From Savagea sp. (GTDB taxonomy: Bacteria; Bacillota; Bacilli; Bacillales_A; Planococcaceae), in assembly GCA_030152585.1 (NCBI GenBank), contig JASLJC010000130.1, positions 1 to 60,993 on the forward strand: a stretch of DNA of 60,993 nt, written 5' to 3'. Position 1 is the stretch's first letter; every line of letters begins with the position of its first letter. The notes beneath the pieces are model-generated. The model saw only the letters and a program-made list of their open reading frames with translations, had not been told where the DNA came from and searched no databases. Positions 25,716 to 34,027 of the stretch are shown piece after piece. A program made the position numbers and the translations under genes.

Positions 25716-27005
25716 ATGTTTCGTTTTTTAAAACGAGCAGAAGAAACGTACGTGCTTGATCGTGCCGAAGAAGAGCGAGTCATGATGCATGTACGTGATA
25801 CCGATTTAAAAGAAAAAATGAGGTTAATTTCGTTCGATGAGCAAGATTTAAAAATATTAAAAGCGATGCAACCGATCGTCCAACGAGATATTGAACGTGT
25901 GACGGATTGTTTTTATGATGTCGTCTTACGCGTTCCAGAGTTAAAAACGATGATCGAACAACATAGTTCAGTTGCTCAATTAAAAAAAGTTTTAAACGGT
26001 TATATTTTACAACTATTTTCTGGTACGATCGATGAGCATTTTATTGAGAAACGTCTAAAAGTAGCGAAAGTGCATTACGTCATCGGATTAAAACCGTCTT
26101 GGTATTTAGCTGCTTTTCAAGAGATACATAATACAGTCGTAGACATCGTGACGCAAGATGTGACGAGTGTCAAAGAAGCAACGCGCATGATTCAGTCGAT
26201 TACACGTATTTTAAACTTAGAACAACAACTCGTATTAGAAGCATATGAGGAAAAAGTGCGCAGCGGTTTAACGAATAGTTATGAAAAGGGAAAGTTAGAA
26301 GCAGAAGAAAAAATTGCGCAAATTAATACGCAACTTATTCGTGCGGTCGAACGGGCAGAACAATCGATCGAGCACGTATTAAAAAGCGGTGAAACGGTCC
26401 AACAGATTTCAAAAGAAGGACACGACGAAGCGTCCAAAGCACAAACAATTAGTGAGTGGAGTGAGACGAGTTTACGAGAAGTGCTAGGAAGTGTGACGGA
26501 GATGACTGAAAAAATTGAACGTGTGAATCATTCGATACGGGAAGTAGAACGTTCTTCAAGCGAAATTACGACTGTCGTTCATCTCGTAGAAGAAATTGCA
26601 GAACAAACGAACTTACTTGCTCTGAATTCAGCAATTGAAGCAGCACGGGCAGGAGAGTACGGACGAGGATTTGCCGTTGTTGCAGAAGAAGTACGAAAAT
26701 TAGCAGATGAAACGAAAAAGACGATTGCGACGATTTACGCTTTAGTCGATCAATCGAATGTCCATACCGAGACCTTATTGAAAGCGTTAGAAGAAATGAA
26801 AGCAGATATTACGTTAAGTGAAAGCCATTCTACACGAGCTTATACGGATTCTGAAAAAATCTCGATTGCGATGACAGAACATTTGATGACGACAAAACGT
26901 ATTCACGGGGAAGTCGAAGAACAAAATGAAGCGTTAGAAGACGTTTATCAGCTAATTGCAGAAGTAAAAGAAAGTGTCGATCGTTTGCAGTACGTTTTAC
27001 AATAA
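25716..27005 (+). CDS. hemAT: HemAT-like globin-coupled aerotaxis transducer
   Basis: A 429-aa soluble oxygen sensor. Residues ~20-175 form a globin-sensor domain (DLKILKAMQPIVQRDIERVTDCFYDVV; KVAKVHYVIGLKPSWYLAAFQEIHNTV, where the His of KVHYVIG is the likely proximal haem ligand). Residues ~200-429 form a methyl-accepting signalling domain with the conserved tip IAEQTNLLALNSAIEAARAGEYGRGFAVVAEEVRKLAD. No membrane helix. It would pass oxygen level to CheA. The ATG is placed after GAGGTGGAAGG. It implies motility, though no other chemotaxis gene is in the window. Confidence 0.94.
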   Translation: MFRFLKRAEETYVLDRAEEERVMMHVRDTDLKEKMRLISFDEQDLKILKAMQPIVQRDIERVTDCFYDVVLRVPELKTMIEQHSSVAQLKKVLNGYILQLFSGTIDEHFIEKRLKVAKVHYVIGLKPSWYLAAFQEIHNTVVDIVTQDVTSVKEATRMIQSITRILNLEQQLVLEAYEEKVRSGLTNSYEKGKLEAEEKIAQINTQLIRAVERAEQSIEHVLKSGETVQQISKEGHDEASKAQTISEWSETSLREVLGSVTEMTEKIERVNHSIREVERSSSEITTVVHLVEEIAEQTNLLALNSAIEAARAGEYGRGFAVVAEEVRKLADETKKTIATIYALVDQSNVHTETLLKALEEMKADITLSESHSTRAYTDSEKISIAMTEHLMTTKRIHGEVEEQNEALEDVYQLIAEVKESVDRLQYVLQ

Positions 27006-27040
27006 AAAAGTCTGACACAACGCTGTGTCAGACTTTTTAG
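27005..27040. terminator. Bidirectional terminator between hemAT and clpP
   Basis: AAAAAGTCTGACACA/TGTGTCAGACTTTTT, 4-nt loop, between two convergent stop codons. Confidence 0.95.
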
Positions 27041-27047
27041 GACTATT

Positions 27048-27638
27048 TTATTTCATGTCGCTACGTGAAATGATATGATCGATTAAACCGTATTCTTGTG
27101 CTTCTTGTGCGGTCATGTAGTTATCGCGGTCTGTATCGTTAGCAATCACTTCAATCGGTTGACCTGTACGTTCAGCTAAAATATGGTTTAAACGGTCGCG
27201 TGTATCTAAAATATGGCGTGCAGCGATATCAATTTCTGTCGCTTGACCTTGTGCACCGCCGAGTGGTTGGTGAATCATGACTTCAGCATTCGGTAACGCA
27301 TAACGTTTCCCTTTTGTACCTGCTGTTAAAAGTAATGAACCCATAGAAGCTGCCATACCGAGACAAATGGTTTGAATGTCTGGTTTCACAAACTGCATCG
27401 TATCGAAAATAGCCATACCTGCTGTTACACTACCACCAGGTGAGTTAATGTAGATTGAAATATCTTTGTCTGGATCTTCTGCTTCTAAGAAAAGAAGTTG
27501 TGCAACGACTGCGTTTGCGACGTTGTCATCGATCGGACTTCCAATCATAATGATACGGTCTTTTAAAAGACGTGAGTAAATGTCATAAGCGCGTTCACCA
27601 CGGCTCGTTTGTTCAATAACTGTAGGAATTAAGTTCAT
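27048..27638 (-). CDS. clpP: ClpP protease proteolytic subunit
   Basis: A 196-aa serine protease that forms the tetradecameric barrel used by ClpX and ClpC. Catalytic Ser lies in GMAASMGSLLL (about residue 97), His in MIHQPLGGAQG (about 122) and Asp in DRDNYMTAQEA (about 171). The start MNLIPTVIEQTSRGERAYDIYSRLLKDR is canonical and follows AAGGAGGATTTTTAC; the ORF extends upstream without a ribosome binding site. A CtsR-type operator lies upstream. Confidence 0.98.
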   Translation of the reverse strand: MNLIPTVIEQTSRGERAYDIYSRLLKDRIIMIGSPIDDNVANAVVAQLLFLEAEDPDKDISIYINSPGGSVTAGMAIFDTMQFVKPDIQTICLGMAASMGSLLLTAGTKGKRYALPNAEVMIHQPLGGAQGQATEIDIAARHILDTRDRLNHILAERTGQPIEVIANDTDRDNYMTAQEAQEYGLIDHIISRSDMK

Positions 27639-27705
27639 GTAAAAATCCTCCTTTAAAATGAATGAGTCGTAAATTATCAACTGTAAGTGTATCATACCAT
27701 ACAAT

Positions 27706-27722
27706 GGTCAATGAAGGTCAAA
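27706..27722 (-). promoter_or_regulatory. CtsR operator of clpP
   Basis: On the plus strand GGTCAAT-GAA-GGTCAAA, one mismatch from the CtsR heptad repeat RGTCAAA-NAN-RGTCAAA. On the minus strand it contains TTGACC, a likely -35 of clpP. It implies heat-shock control through CtsR. Confidence 0.85.
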
Positions 27723-27742
27723 TGATACGCTTGAAAACAATA

Positions 27743-27771
27743 TTGAAATTTATATCGTTCTCCCGTATAAT
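27743..27771 (+). promoter_or_regulatory. Promoter of tRNA-Arg
   Basis: TTGAAA (27743-27748), 17-bp spacer, perfect TATAAT (27766-27771), 12 bp before the tRNA. Confidence 0.9.
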
Positions 27772-27783
27772 GAATAATGTCTT

Positions 27784-27855
27784 GTCCCTATGGTGTAATG
27801 GATAACACATGAGATTCCGGTTCTCAAGATTCGGGTTCGACTCCTGATAGGGGCG
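27784..27855 (+). tRNA. tRNA-Arg (anticodon CCG)
   Basis: Folds as a cloverleaf: acceptor GTCCCTA/TAGGGGC, D stem GTGT/ACAC, anticodon stem TGAGA/TCTCA with loop TTCCGGT (anticodon CCG), T stem TCGGG/CCTGA around TTCGACT. CCA is not encoded (TCA follows the discriminator G). It decodes CGG. Own promoter and strong terminator. Confidence 0.95.
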
Positions 27856-27872
27856 TCATATAAACAATACAA

Positions 27873-27912
27873 AACTTAGCTTCCGTTTTTGAACGGAAGC
27901 TAAGTTTTTTTA
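27873..27912 (+). terminator. tRNA-Arg terminator
   Basis: 15-bp perfect stem AACTTAGCTTCCGTT with a 4-nt loop and T-run. Confidence 0.95.
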
Positions 27913-28045
27913 TGGCGTTTTTTGAAAAAACTTCTTGGCACGCCTGAAAAATAAAAAAGTTTCCATCTTATTTTAAAGTTAGAGAAACGGTTGTCGTGCA
28001 GGTATTGATTGCGTACAGTAGACGAGGAAAGGAGGGACTCTTTCG

Positions 28046-29095
28046 ATGTTAGTCGCACGTACGAAAAATCGTTCACTCGTCGTATTAGATGGTCAAAAAA
28101 GTCGACGCCAGTTACGAAAATGGCGTAAAGAAGAAACGTTTTATTGTCCGCAATGTGAAGAGGAAGTCGTACTAAAAGTAGGAACGAAACGCACGCCTCA
28201 TTTTGCTCATACACCGCAAACACGTTGCCATTTACAGTTTGCAGAAGGAGAAAGTGAAGAGCATTTGCGCGGAAAGTTGCAATTGTATCATTTTTTCCGC
28301 CAACATAGTTTCGTCGAATTAGAACCTTTACTGAAAACGATACAACAACGACCGGATTTACTCGTTAAATGGCAAAAGAAACGGTACGCTATTGAATTTC
28401 AACGAAGCGTCATTTCACTTGCGTTGTTTCAACAGCGAGATCAAACGTATCGTCAACACGGGTATCAGCCACTATGGATTTGGAAAACGCCAATGAAATG
28501 GAAAAAAGAAGGGGTTCAGCTGATAAACGTTACGACATTTGAACAATTATTTTTTCAACGGCGTCGTTACCTCTTTGAAACGATAACGTATGATCCGTCG
28601 ACATTCCATTTGACGTACGTTCAATTGTTGTTTCGTATTAAACGAGGGCGCTATATCGGGAAAATCGTTCATTTGCCGTTACGTCAACAGCGCCTCCCTT
28701 TTTTGAGATTGATTCAATGGCACTTATCAGAAGTGAAACAAGCTTTACGCCTCTATGAAAAGTGGCGCATACGCTCGTTTCATCAAATGTATCGATACAA
28801 CCGAGAAGGTATTCATCATCCCCTTTTTCGTTATATGTATGATGCACGTTATCCGTTAGGTCAATGGCCGTCGTATATCGGTGTACCGATTGAAGGACAA
28901 CATGAGTTTGAATCCTTTGATAGTTATTGGCAAGCGGCTTCTTTGTTAGGTTGGCCAATCGCTAAAACAGCCGAACAACGAACCGTTGTCGATACTTATA
29001 TGCGATTTGTAGAAAGTAGAGAAAACAATGAAACCGATTGGATTCGATATTGGAATGAGCGAATCGGAAATCAAAAATTACAGTATATGAGATGA
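28046..29095 (+). CDS. coiA: CoiA-family competence protein
   Basis: A 349-aa protein. The N-terminal zinc-finger-like region FYCPQCEEEVVLKVGTKRTPHFAH is followed by a nuclease-like core (RPDLLVKWQKKRYAIEFQRS, with Asp, Glu and Gln spaced as in PD-(D/E)xK folds). CoiA is needed for transformation in streptococci. It lies directly before pepF as in Bacillus subtilis (yjbF-yjbG). AAAGGAGGG precedes the ATG. Confidence 0.88.
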   Translation: MLVARTKNRSLVVLDGQKSRRQLRKWRKEETFYCPQCEEEVVLKVGTKRTPHFAHTPQTRCHLQFAEGESEEHLRGKLQLYHFFRQHSFVELEPLLKTIQQRPDLLVKWQKKRYAIEFQRSVISLALFQQRDQTYRQHGYQPLWIWKTPMKWKKEGVQLINVTTFEQLFFQRRRYLFETITYDPSTFHLTYVQLLFRIKRGRYIGKIVHLPLRQQRLPFLRLIQWHLSEVKQALRLYEKWRIRSFHQMYRYNREGIHHPLFRYMYDARYPLGQWPSYIGVPIEGQHEFESFDSYWQAASLLGWPIAKTAEQRTVVDTYMRFVESRENNETDWIRYWNERIGNQKLQYMR

Positions 29096-29168
29096 TGTTT
29101 CTTGCAAAGATATGCGAAAATTGAGAAGATAAAGAGCGATTATCTATTTACATTCAAGGAGGAATTGT

Positions 29169-30971
29169 ATGTCACAATTAGTAGCACGTGAAGAAATCCC
29201 CGTAGAAGAAACATGGGATTTGACGAGCATTTTTGCATCAGATGAAGCATGGGAAGAAGAATACCAAGCGATTGACACGCTCGTTGAAAAAGCAGCAACA
29301 TTTGAAGGAACGTTGTCAAATGGAGCAGAAGCAATTTATGAAGCGTTACAATACCGCGATGAGCTGTTAGAACGTATGGGGCGTCTTTATGTCTATGCCC
29401 ATTTAAAACACGACCAAGACACAGCAAACGGAACATACCAAGCGATGGAAAGTCGTGCAAGCTCTCTTTATACGAAAGTAGGTACAGCGATTTCGTTTTA
29501 CACGCCAGAATTACTCGCGATTCCAGAAGAAACATTAGACGAATACGTCCGTACGAACGAAGCGTTACAACTCTATAAAGAAGAGTTCCGTGTTATGAAT
29601 GCAGAACGTCCGCACATTTTAACAGGAGAGCAAGAAGCATTACTCGCTCAAATGGGAGAAGTAACAGGTGCATCTGCTGAAACATTTGGTAAATTAAACA
29701 ATGCCGATTTAACGTTCCCGACGATTCAAGACGAAGAAGGAAATGACGTAGAATTGTCACACGGTCGTTTCATTCGTTACATGGAAAGTAAAGATCGTCG
29801 CGTTCGTAAAGATGCATTCCGTGCGATGTATCAAACGTATGGTAATTTCCAAAATACATTTGCATCGACACTTTCAGGAACAGTGAAAGCACATAATGTA
29901 AGTGCGCGTATTCGCCAATACGAATCCGCACGTCACGCTGCACTGTCAAACAACCAAATTCCAGAAACCGTGTACGATAACTTAGTTGCGACAATTAACG
30001 ACAATTTACATTTATTACACCGTTACGTCACATTACGTAAAAAAGTACTCGGTTTAGATAAACATCATATGTATGATATTTATACACCGCTCGTACCGGA
30101 TGCGAAAATGGACATTACGTACGATGAAGCAGCGAAAACGATGGTTGAAAGTTTTGCACCGATGGGTGAAGAATATCAGTCGATCGTTCAGCACGGACTC
30201 GATCACCGTTGGGTAGACATTCATGAAAATAAAGGAAAACGTTCGGGTGCTTATTCTTCTGGCTCGTACGGAACGAACCCTTACATTTTAATGAACTGGC
30301 AAAATAACGTCGATAACTTATTTACACTCGCGCACGAATTCGGACATAGTGTACACAGTTACTATTCACGTAAAACACAACCGTACCCGTATAGCGGTTA
30401 TTCTATTTTCGTCGCAGAAGTAGCATCGACAGTAAATGAGGCGTTATTAAACGACCATTTATTAAAAACGGTACAAGATGAGCAAGAGCGTATTTACTTA
30501 TTAAATCATTGGTTAGACGGATTCCGCGGTACTGTATTCCGTCAAACGATGTTCGCTGAATTCGAACATTTAATTCATACGTTAGACCAACAAGGTGTTG
30601 CGTTAACAGCAGAAAAATTGAACGAAGAGTATTATAAGTTAAATGTGAAATACTTCGGAGACGATATGGTGTCAGATGAAGAAATTGCATTAGAGTGGGC
30701 GCGTATTCCGCATTTCTATTATAATTACTACGTCTATCAATACGCGACAGGTTATAGCGCAGCGGTCGCATTAAGTGATCAAATTTTAAATGAAGGACAA
30801 CCTGCAGTGCACCGTTACGTAGAACATTTCTTAAAAGCAGGTTCAAGTGATGCACCGATTCAAGTATTGAAAAAAGCAGGTGTCGATATGACGACTTCAG
30901 CACCGATTGAAGAAGCATGTCGCGTCTTTGAGCAACGTTTAACAGAATTAGAACAATTGTTATTAAAATAA
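29169..30971 (+). CDS. pepF: Oligoendopeptidase F
   Basis: A 600-aa M3-family zinc metallopeptidase that degrades oligopeptides in the cytoplasm. The zinc site HEFGH is in FTLAHEFGHSVHSYYSRK (about residue 388), with the third ligand Glu in FVAEVASTVNEAL. Full length, starting MSQLVAREEIPVEETWDL after AAGGAGGAATTGT. It ends in a hairpin that separates it from the roxS gene. Confidence 0.97.
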   Translation: MSQLVAREEIPVEETWDLTSIFASDEAWEEEYQAIDTLVEKAATFEGTLSNGAEAIYEALQYRDELLERMGRLYVYAHLKHDQDTANGTYQAMESRASSLYTKVGTAISFYTPELLAIPEETLDEYVRTNEALQLYKEEFRVMNAERPHILTGEQEALLAQMGEVTGASAETFGKLNNADLTFPTIQDEEGNDVELSHGRFIRYMESKDRRVRKDAFRAMYQTYGNFQNTFASTLSGTVKAHNVSARIRQYESARHAALSNNQIPETVYDNLVATINDNLHLLHRYVTLRKKVLGLDKHHMYDIYTPLVPDAKMDITYDEAAKTMVESFAPMGEEYQSIVQHGLDHRWVDIHENKGKRSGAYSSGSYGTNPYILMNWQNNVDNLFTLAHEFGHSVHSYYSRKTQPYPYSGYSIFVAEVASTVNEALLNDHLLKTVQDEQERIYLLNHWLDGFRGTVFRQTMFAEFEHLIHTLDQQGVALTAEKLNEEYYKLNVKYFGDDMVSDEEIALEWARIPHFYYNYYVYQYATGYSAAVALSDQILNEGQPAVHRYVEHFLKAGSSDAPIQVLKKAGVDMTTSAPIEEACRVFEQRLTELEQLLLK

Positions 30972-30974
30972 AGA

Positions 30975-31008
30975 AAAAAGAAGAGGGGATTTCTCTCTTC
31001 TTTTTTGA
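30975..31008 (+). terminator. pepF terminator
   Basis: AAAAAAGAAGAG/CTCTTCTTTTTT stem right after the stop. Confidence 0.9.
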
Positions 31009-31161
31009 TCGTAAATATGAGAACGCTTTCTTCTAGAAAGATATATTGAAATAATGTCCAAAACGTAAACGTTTTCATAAAATAATCTGTATTACAACAG
31101 AAAAAACTGTTATACAACTGCGTGAAATCAACGTTTTATTCAAGTGAAGAATATGACATAA

Positions 31162-31212
31162 TTGTGAAATTGAATAAGAACACTTGCAAATACTATTATT
31201 CCGTGATAAGTT
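31162..31212 (+). promoter_or_regulatory. roxS promoter with a Rex-like half site
   Basis: -35 TTGCAA (31184-31189), 17 bp, -10 TAAGTT (31207-31212). TTGTGAAATT at 31162 matches the left half of the Rex operator, but the right half is poor. In Bacillus subtilis roxS is controlled by ResD and Rex. Confidence 0.55.
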
Positions 31213-31218
31213 ATATAC

Positions 31219-31333
31219 GTGAAATAAATCACATACCAAACATACACCCCTTTTGTTTGAACGTGAACATTTCTCCCATTCCCTTTGTAAAAGAACATCC
31301 CTCTCCCCCAGGAGCGGATGTTCTTTTCTTTAC
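31219..31333 (+). ncRNA. roxS: RoxS/RsaE regulatory small RNA
   Basis: A transcript of about 115 nt starting GTGAAATAAATCACAT, which folds as a small 5' hairpin. It carries the two hallmark C-rich single-stranded motifs ACACCCCTTTTGTTTG (31244-31259) and CTCCCATTCCCTTTG (31273-31287), and a terminator hairpin with a CTCTCCCCC loop. Start, spacing and motifs agree with Staphylococcus aureus RsaE and Bacillus subtilis RoxS as I recall them. In those species the RNA represses central-metabolism mRNAs by pairing to ribosome binding sites under NO or redox stress. The position next to spxH also matches. Exact ends are inferred from the promoter and hairpin. Confidence 0.92.
31289..31330 (+). terminator. 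roxS terminator hairpin
   Basis: AAAAGAACATCC/GGATGTTCTTTT stem (31289-31300, 31316-31327), 15-nt C-rich loop, short T-tract. The C-rich loop may itself be a target-pairing region. Confidence 0.85.
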
Positions 31334-31395
31334 AGATGTCCGTGAACGCTTATGGCTAATGTTGTAGGTGCTGAAAGATGTTTGTACAATTTGTC

Positions 31396-31436
31396 AAAAA
31401 AGCAGTATTGAATGAATTCATTCAATACTGCTTTTT
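31396..31436 (-). terminator. spxH terminator overlapping the stop codon
   Basis: Long perfect inverted repeat AAAAAGCAGTATTGAAT/ATTCAATACTGCTTTTT around GAATTC. The last codons and stop of spxH form one arm. Confidence 0.92.
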
Positions 31437-32251
31437 TTTATTGCTTCACATATTTTCTTTTTCCATAACGTTTTCGTATCGAGTTGAAGGCGTTCTACGT
31501 GTTGTTGTAACAACTTCTTTTTCAACTCGCGTTCTGTTGTATGGAGTGGCATACGATATACTTCTGCAATTTCTTCGGTCGTCATCGCATCAAATCTCGT
31601 TAGAAGTTCATCTAACGTCGGTGGTAGATCAGGGATGATCGGTTCGTGTACGAGTTCGGACAAAATTTGTTCGTATACGTCATACGGATAAACACCACTT
31701 ACTTTCAACCCTTCATCTTCAATATTTTCGTTAAAAAAGACGAAAGTTGGAGCGTATTCAACGTCCATTTCTTGGGCTAAATAGAGATCCGTTTGTAACA
31801 CTTTTAATACGTGTTGGGATGAAAAATCGTGAATGAATTCATCGACATCGAGTTGTAATTCTTCTGCAATTTGGACGAGTACAGAAAAAGATGTAATATC
31901 TCGTGTTCCGAGGGATCCGTACGTTAAAAGTTTAGATAAAAAACGGAAGCCTGCTCGTTTACCTTGAAATTCCGCTGCTTTAATAGCAAAACTCGGAAAA
32001 GATAAATGACGTTCTTCACAGTATGGGTTTTCGCAAGCGACGTCCCGAGCGTCCATATTCAACGTACGCAATGACGTGCGAAGGACAATCCGTAAAGAAA
32101 AATACCGCTCATAGTCAACTTGTAGTCGACGTAGTAACGGTTGTAAAGATAAACAGTCCGAGCATAACGGGTCGATGAAAATATACAGTTCAATCGGTCT
32201 AGAACATTTATTCGGTACGATGTTCTCCGATGAAACAGTTTGTCGATTCAC
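31418..32251 (-). CDS. spxH: SpxH (YjbH), ClpXP adaptor for Spx
   Basis: A 277-aa DsbA/thioredoxin-fold protein that delivers the regulator Spx to ClpXP; disulfide or nitrosative stress disables it. The redox-type motif is IDPLCSDCLSL (Cys30 and Cys33 or close), where the Bacillus subtilis protein has a CxxC as well. The start is GTG, overlapping the globin stop by 4 bp with AGAGGAGG upstream. The gene pair globin-spxH matches yjbI-yjbH. ClpP is encoded 4 kb away. Confidence 0.93.
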   Translation of the reverse strand: MNRQTVSSENIVPNKCSRPIELYIFIDPLCSDCLSLQPLLRRLQVDYERYFSLRIVLRTSLRTLNMDARDVACENPYCEERHLSFPSFAIKAAEFQGKRAGFRFLSKLLTYGSLGTRDITSFSVLVQIAEELQLDVDEFIHDFSSQHVLKVLQTDLYLAQEMDVEYAPTFVFFNENIEDEGLKVSGVYPYDVYEQILSELVHEPIIPDLPPTLDELLTRFDAMTTEEIAEVYRMPLHTTERELKKKLLQQHVERLQLDTKTLWKKKICEAIKKSSIE

Positions 32252-32640
32252 GTGACATCCTCCTCTTCTACTGTATTCACCATATGATGAGCAGTCATGA
32301 CGAGTCGTTGATAATAAACGTCTCGAATATCAGACGGTAAAGCGACATCATCCATCGCTTCGCTCATACACTGTAACCATTCTTCTGCGCGAGCAGGTGT
32401 AATTTTAAACGGCATATGACGCATGCGCATCATCGGATGTCCATGTTCTTCTGTAAATAAATTCGGACCTCCTAAAAACTGTGTCTGAAATTGTTTTTGT
32501 CTTCGACGCGTCTCTGTCAAATCTTTTGGAAAAATTTGAGATAAGTTCGGATGACGTGCGACTTTGTCATAAAAACGGTCAATCATTTCATAAAGACGTT
32601 CTTCACCGATTTGTTCAAAAGGCGTGAGGCGTTTTTGCAT
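32248..32640 (-). CDS. yjbI: Truncated haemoglobin (group II, YjbI-like)
   Basis: A 130-aa 2-on-2 globin: LTPFEQIGEERLYEMIDRFYDKVARHP, FLGGPNLFTEEHGHPMMRMRHMPFKITPARAEEWLQCM, with the proximal His in RMRHMPF. In Bacillus subtilis YjbI helps protect or modify SpxH under oxidative conditions. The ATG at 32640 follows AAAGGAG. Operon with spxH. Confidence 0.93.
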   Translation of the reverse strand: MQKRLTPFEQIGEERLYEMIDRFYDKVARHPNLSQIFPKDLTETRRRQKQFQTQFLGGPNLFTEEHGHPMMRMRHMPFKITPARAEEWLQCMSEAMDDVALPSDIRDVYYQRLVMTAHHMVNTVEEEDVT

Positions 32641-32831
32641 ATCGTAACAAACTCCTTTACTTACATGTAGCTGTATTTTATCAACGAATAGAAAGTTACA
32701 CAAATAAATAGCTTTCAGGGAATCGTTTCATTCGTTCATCTGTTCAAAAGAATGAAGGTGTACAACGCTTGCTCGTATGTTAAACTAATCGTAAGAGAAT
32801 TACTACAATTATGGAAAGGTAGGAAAGTATC

Positions 32832-33200
32832 GTGCACAATCAAGTCGTCCAATTTGAAACGAAAAATGAAGCGGTTTACGTCGAATTGAAACAGCCTCTT
32901 ACAGAAGGAGAACCGTCTGGAACGATGATTACCGATTCGGATTCATTGTCGTTTGTCTATTTAATCGATGTTGGAAAAACGTATGCTTACGTCCATTTTA
33001 AAGAGGATGTTTGGGATGCTTTTAATCCAATTCTAGAACAAAACATGCCGATGATTCTTCGAATGAATGACCGAGATGTCGTGTTACCGAACGTTCGTGA
33101 AGAACTCACGATGTTACTCGATAATATGTATGGTAATGGAAATTATGGCGAGTTGACGAATCGAGTAGAACAACATTTCGCCTCTTATTTCGACCAGTAA
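32832..33200 (+). CDS. yjbL: YjbL-like UPF0738 protein
   Basis: A 122-aa acidic cytoplasmic protein without recognised catalytic motif, recognisable as the UPF0738 family by its sequence and position before nadK. The start is GTG after AGGAAAG. The genes yjbJ, yjbK and yjbM that surround yjbL in Bacillus subtilis are missing. Function unknown. Confidence 0.75.
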   Translation: MHNQVVQFETKNEAVYVELKQPLTEGEPSGTMITDSDSLSFVYLIDVGKTYAYVHFKEDVWDAFNPILEQNMPMILRMNDRDVVLPNVREELTMLLDNMYGNGNYGELTNRVEQHFASYFDQ

Positions 33201-33217
33201 AGAAAGGGAAGAGTAAA

Positions 33218-34027
33218 ATGAACGTGATGCAGTTTGCGGTTCAGACACGTTACGATAAGCTATCTGAACAGCTTGCCGAAAAAGCGAAAAATTATTTAAT
33301 TGATTTCGGTCTCGTCTACGACGAAGAAGAACCAGATATCGTTTTATCTATTGGCGGGGATGGTACGTTACTTCATGCGTTTCATAAATATAGCCATCGA
33401 CTCGACAAAACAGCATTTGTCGGTGTTCATACGGGACATCTCGGATTTTATGCTGATTGGAAACCGTCAGAGATGGAAAAGCTCGTCATTTCAATTGCAC
33501 GTCAAAATTATGAAGTGATTGAATACCCGTTGTTAGAAGTGATGATACATTATCAAAATGAACAAGAAAGTGCGACGTATTTAGCGTTAAATGAATCGAC
33601 GATCAAATCACCGGGTGTGACACTCGTCGTCGACGTCGAGATGAACGGCGAACGTTTTGAACGGTTCCGAGGAGACGGTCTTTGTATGTCGACACCGTCC
33701 GGTTCAACAGCATACAGCAAGTCGCTCGGAGGTGCGATTATCCACCCGGCTCTTGAAGCGATGCAATTAACGGAAATGGCATCGATCAACAATCGTGTTT
33801 TCCGTACAGTCGGTTCACCGCTCGTTTTACCAGCTCACCACTGTTGTACGCTAAAGCCCGTCCAAGGTCCTGATTTTATGCTTACCGTTGATCATCTACA
33901 AATTGTGCATACCGACGTTCGAGAAATCGAATATCGCGTAGCGAAAGAAAAAGTTCGCTTCGCTCGTTTCCGTCCGTTCCCATTTTGGAAACGTGTGCAC
34001 GATTCTTTTATTGACAGTGGTATGTAA
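33218..34027 (+). CDS. nadK: NAD kinase
   Basis: A 269-aa enzyme that makes NADP from NAD. Conserved GGDGTLLHAF (about residues 46-55), NE/ST segment LALNESTIKSPG, and GDGLCMSTPSGSTAYSKSLGG. Corresponds to ppnKA (yjbN). AAAGGGAAG lies before the ATG. It overlaps the pseudouridine synthase gene. Confidence 0.96.
   Translation: MNVMQFAVQTRYDKLSEQLAEKAKNYLIDFGLVYDEEEPDIVLSIGGDGTLLHAFHKYSHRLDKTAFVGVHTGHLGFYADWKPSEMEKLVISIARQNYEVIEYPLLEVMIHYQNEQESATYLALNESTIKSPGVTLVVDVEMNGERFERFRGDGLCMSTPSGSTAYSKSLGGAIIHPALEAMQLTEMASINNRVFRTVGSPLVLPAHHCCTLKPVQGPDFMLTVDHLQIVHTDVREIEYRVAKEKVRFARFRPFPFWKRVHDSFIDSGM

Noticed and set aside
31063..31077. ACGTAAACGTTTTCA as a cre site before roxS
   Set aside because: One fixed base of the consensus is wrong and the site lies about 100 bp upstream of the predicted -35, so support is weak.
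31122..31367. 81-codon open frame on the plus strand
   Set aside because: It has no ribosome binding site, reads through the RoxS promoter, RNA and terminator, and its product shows no domain.
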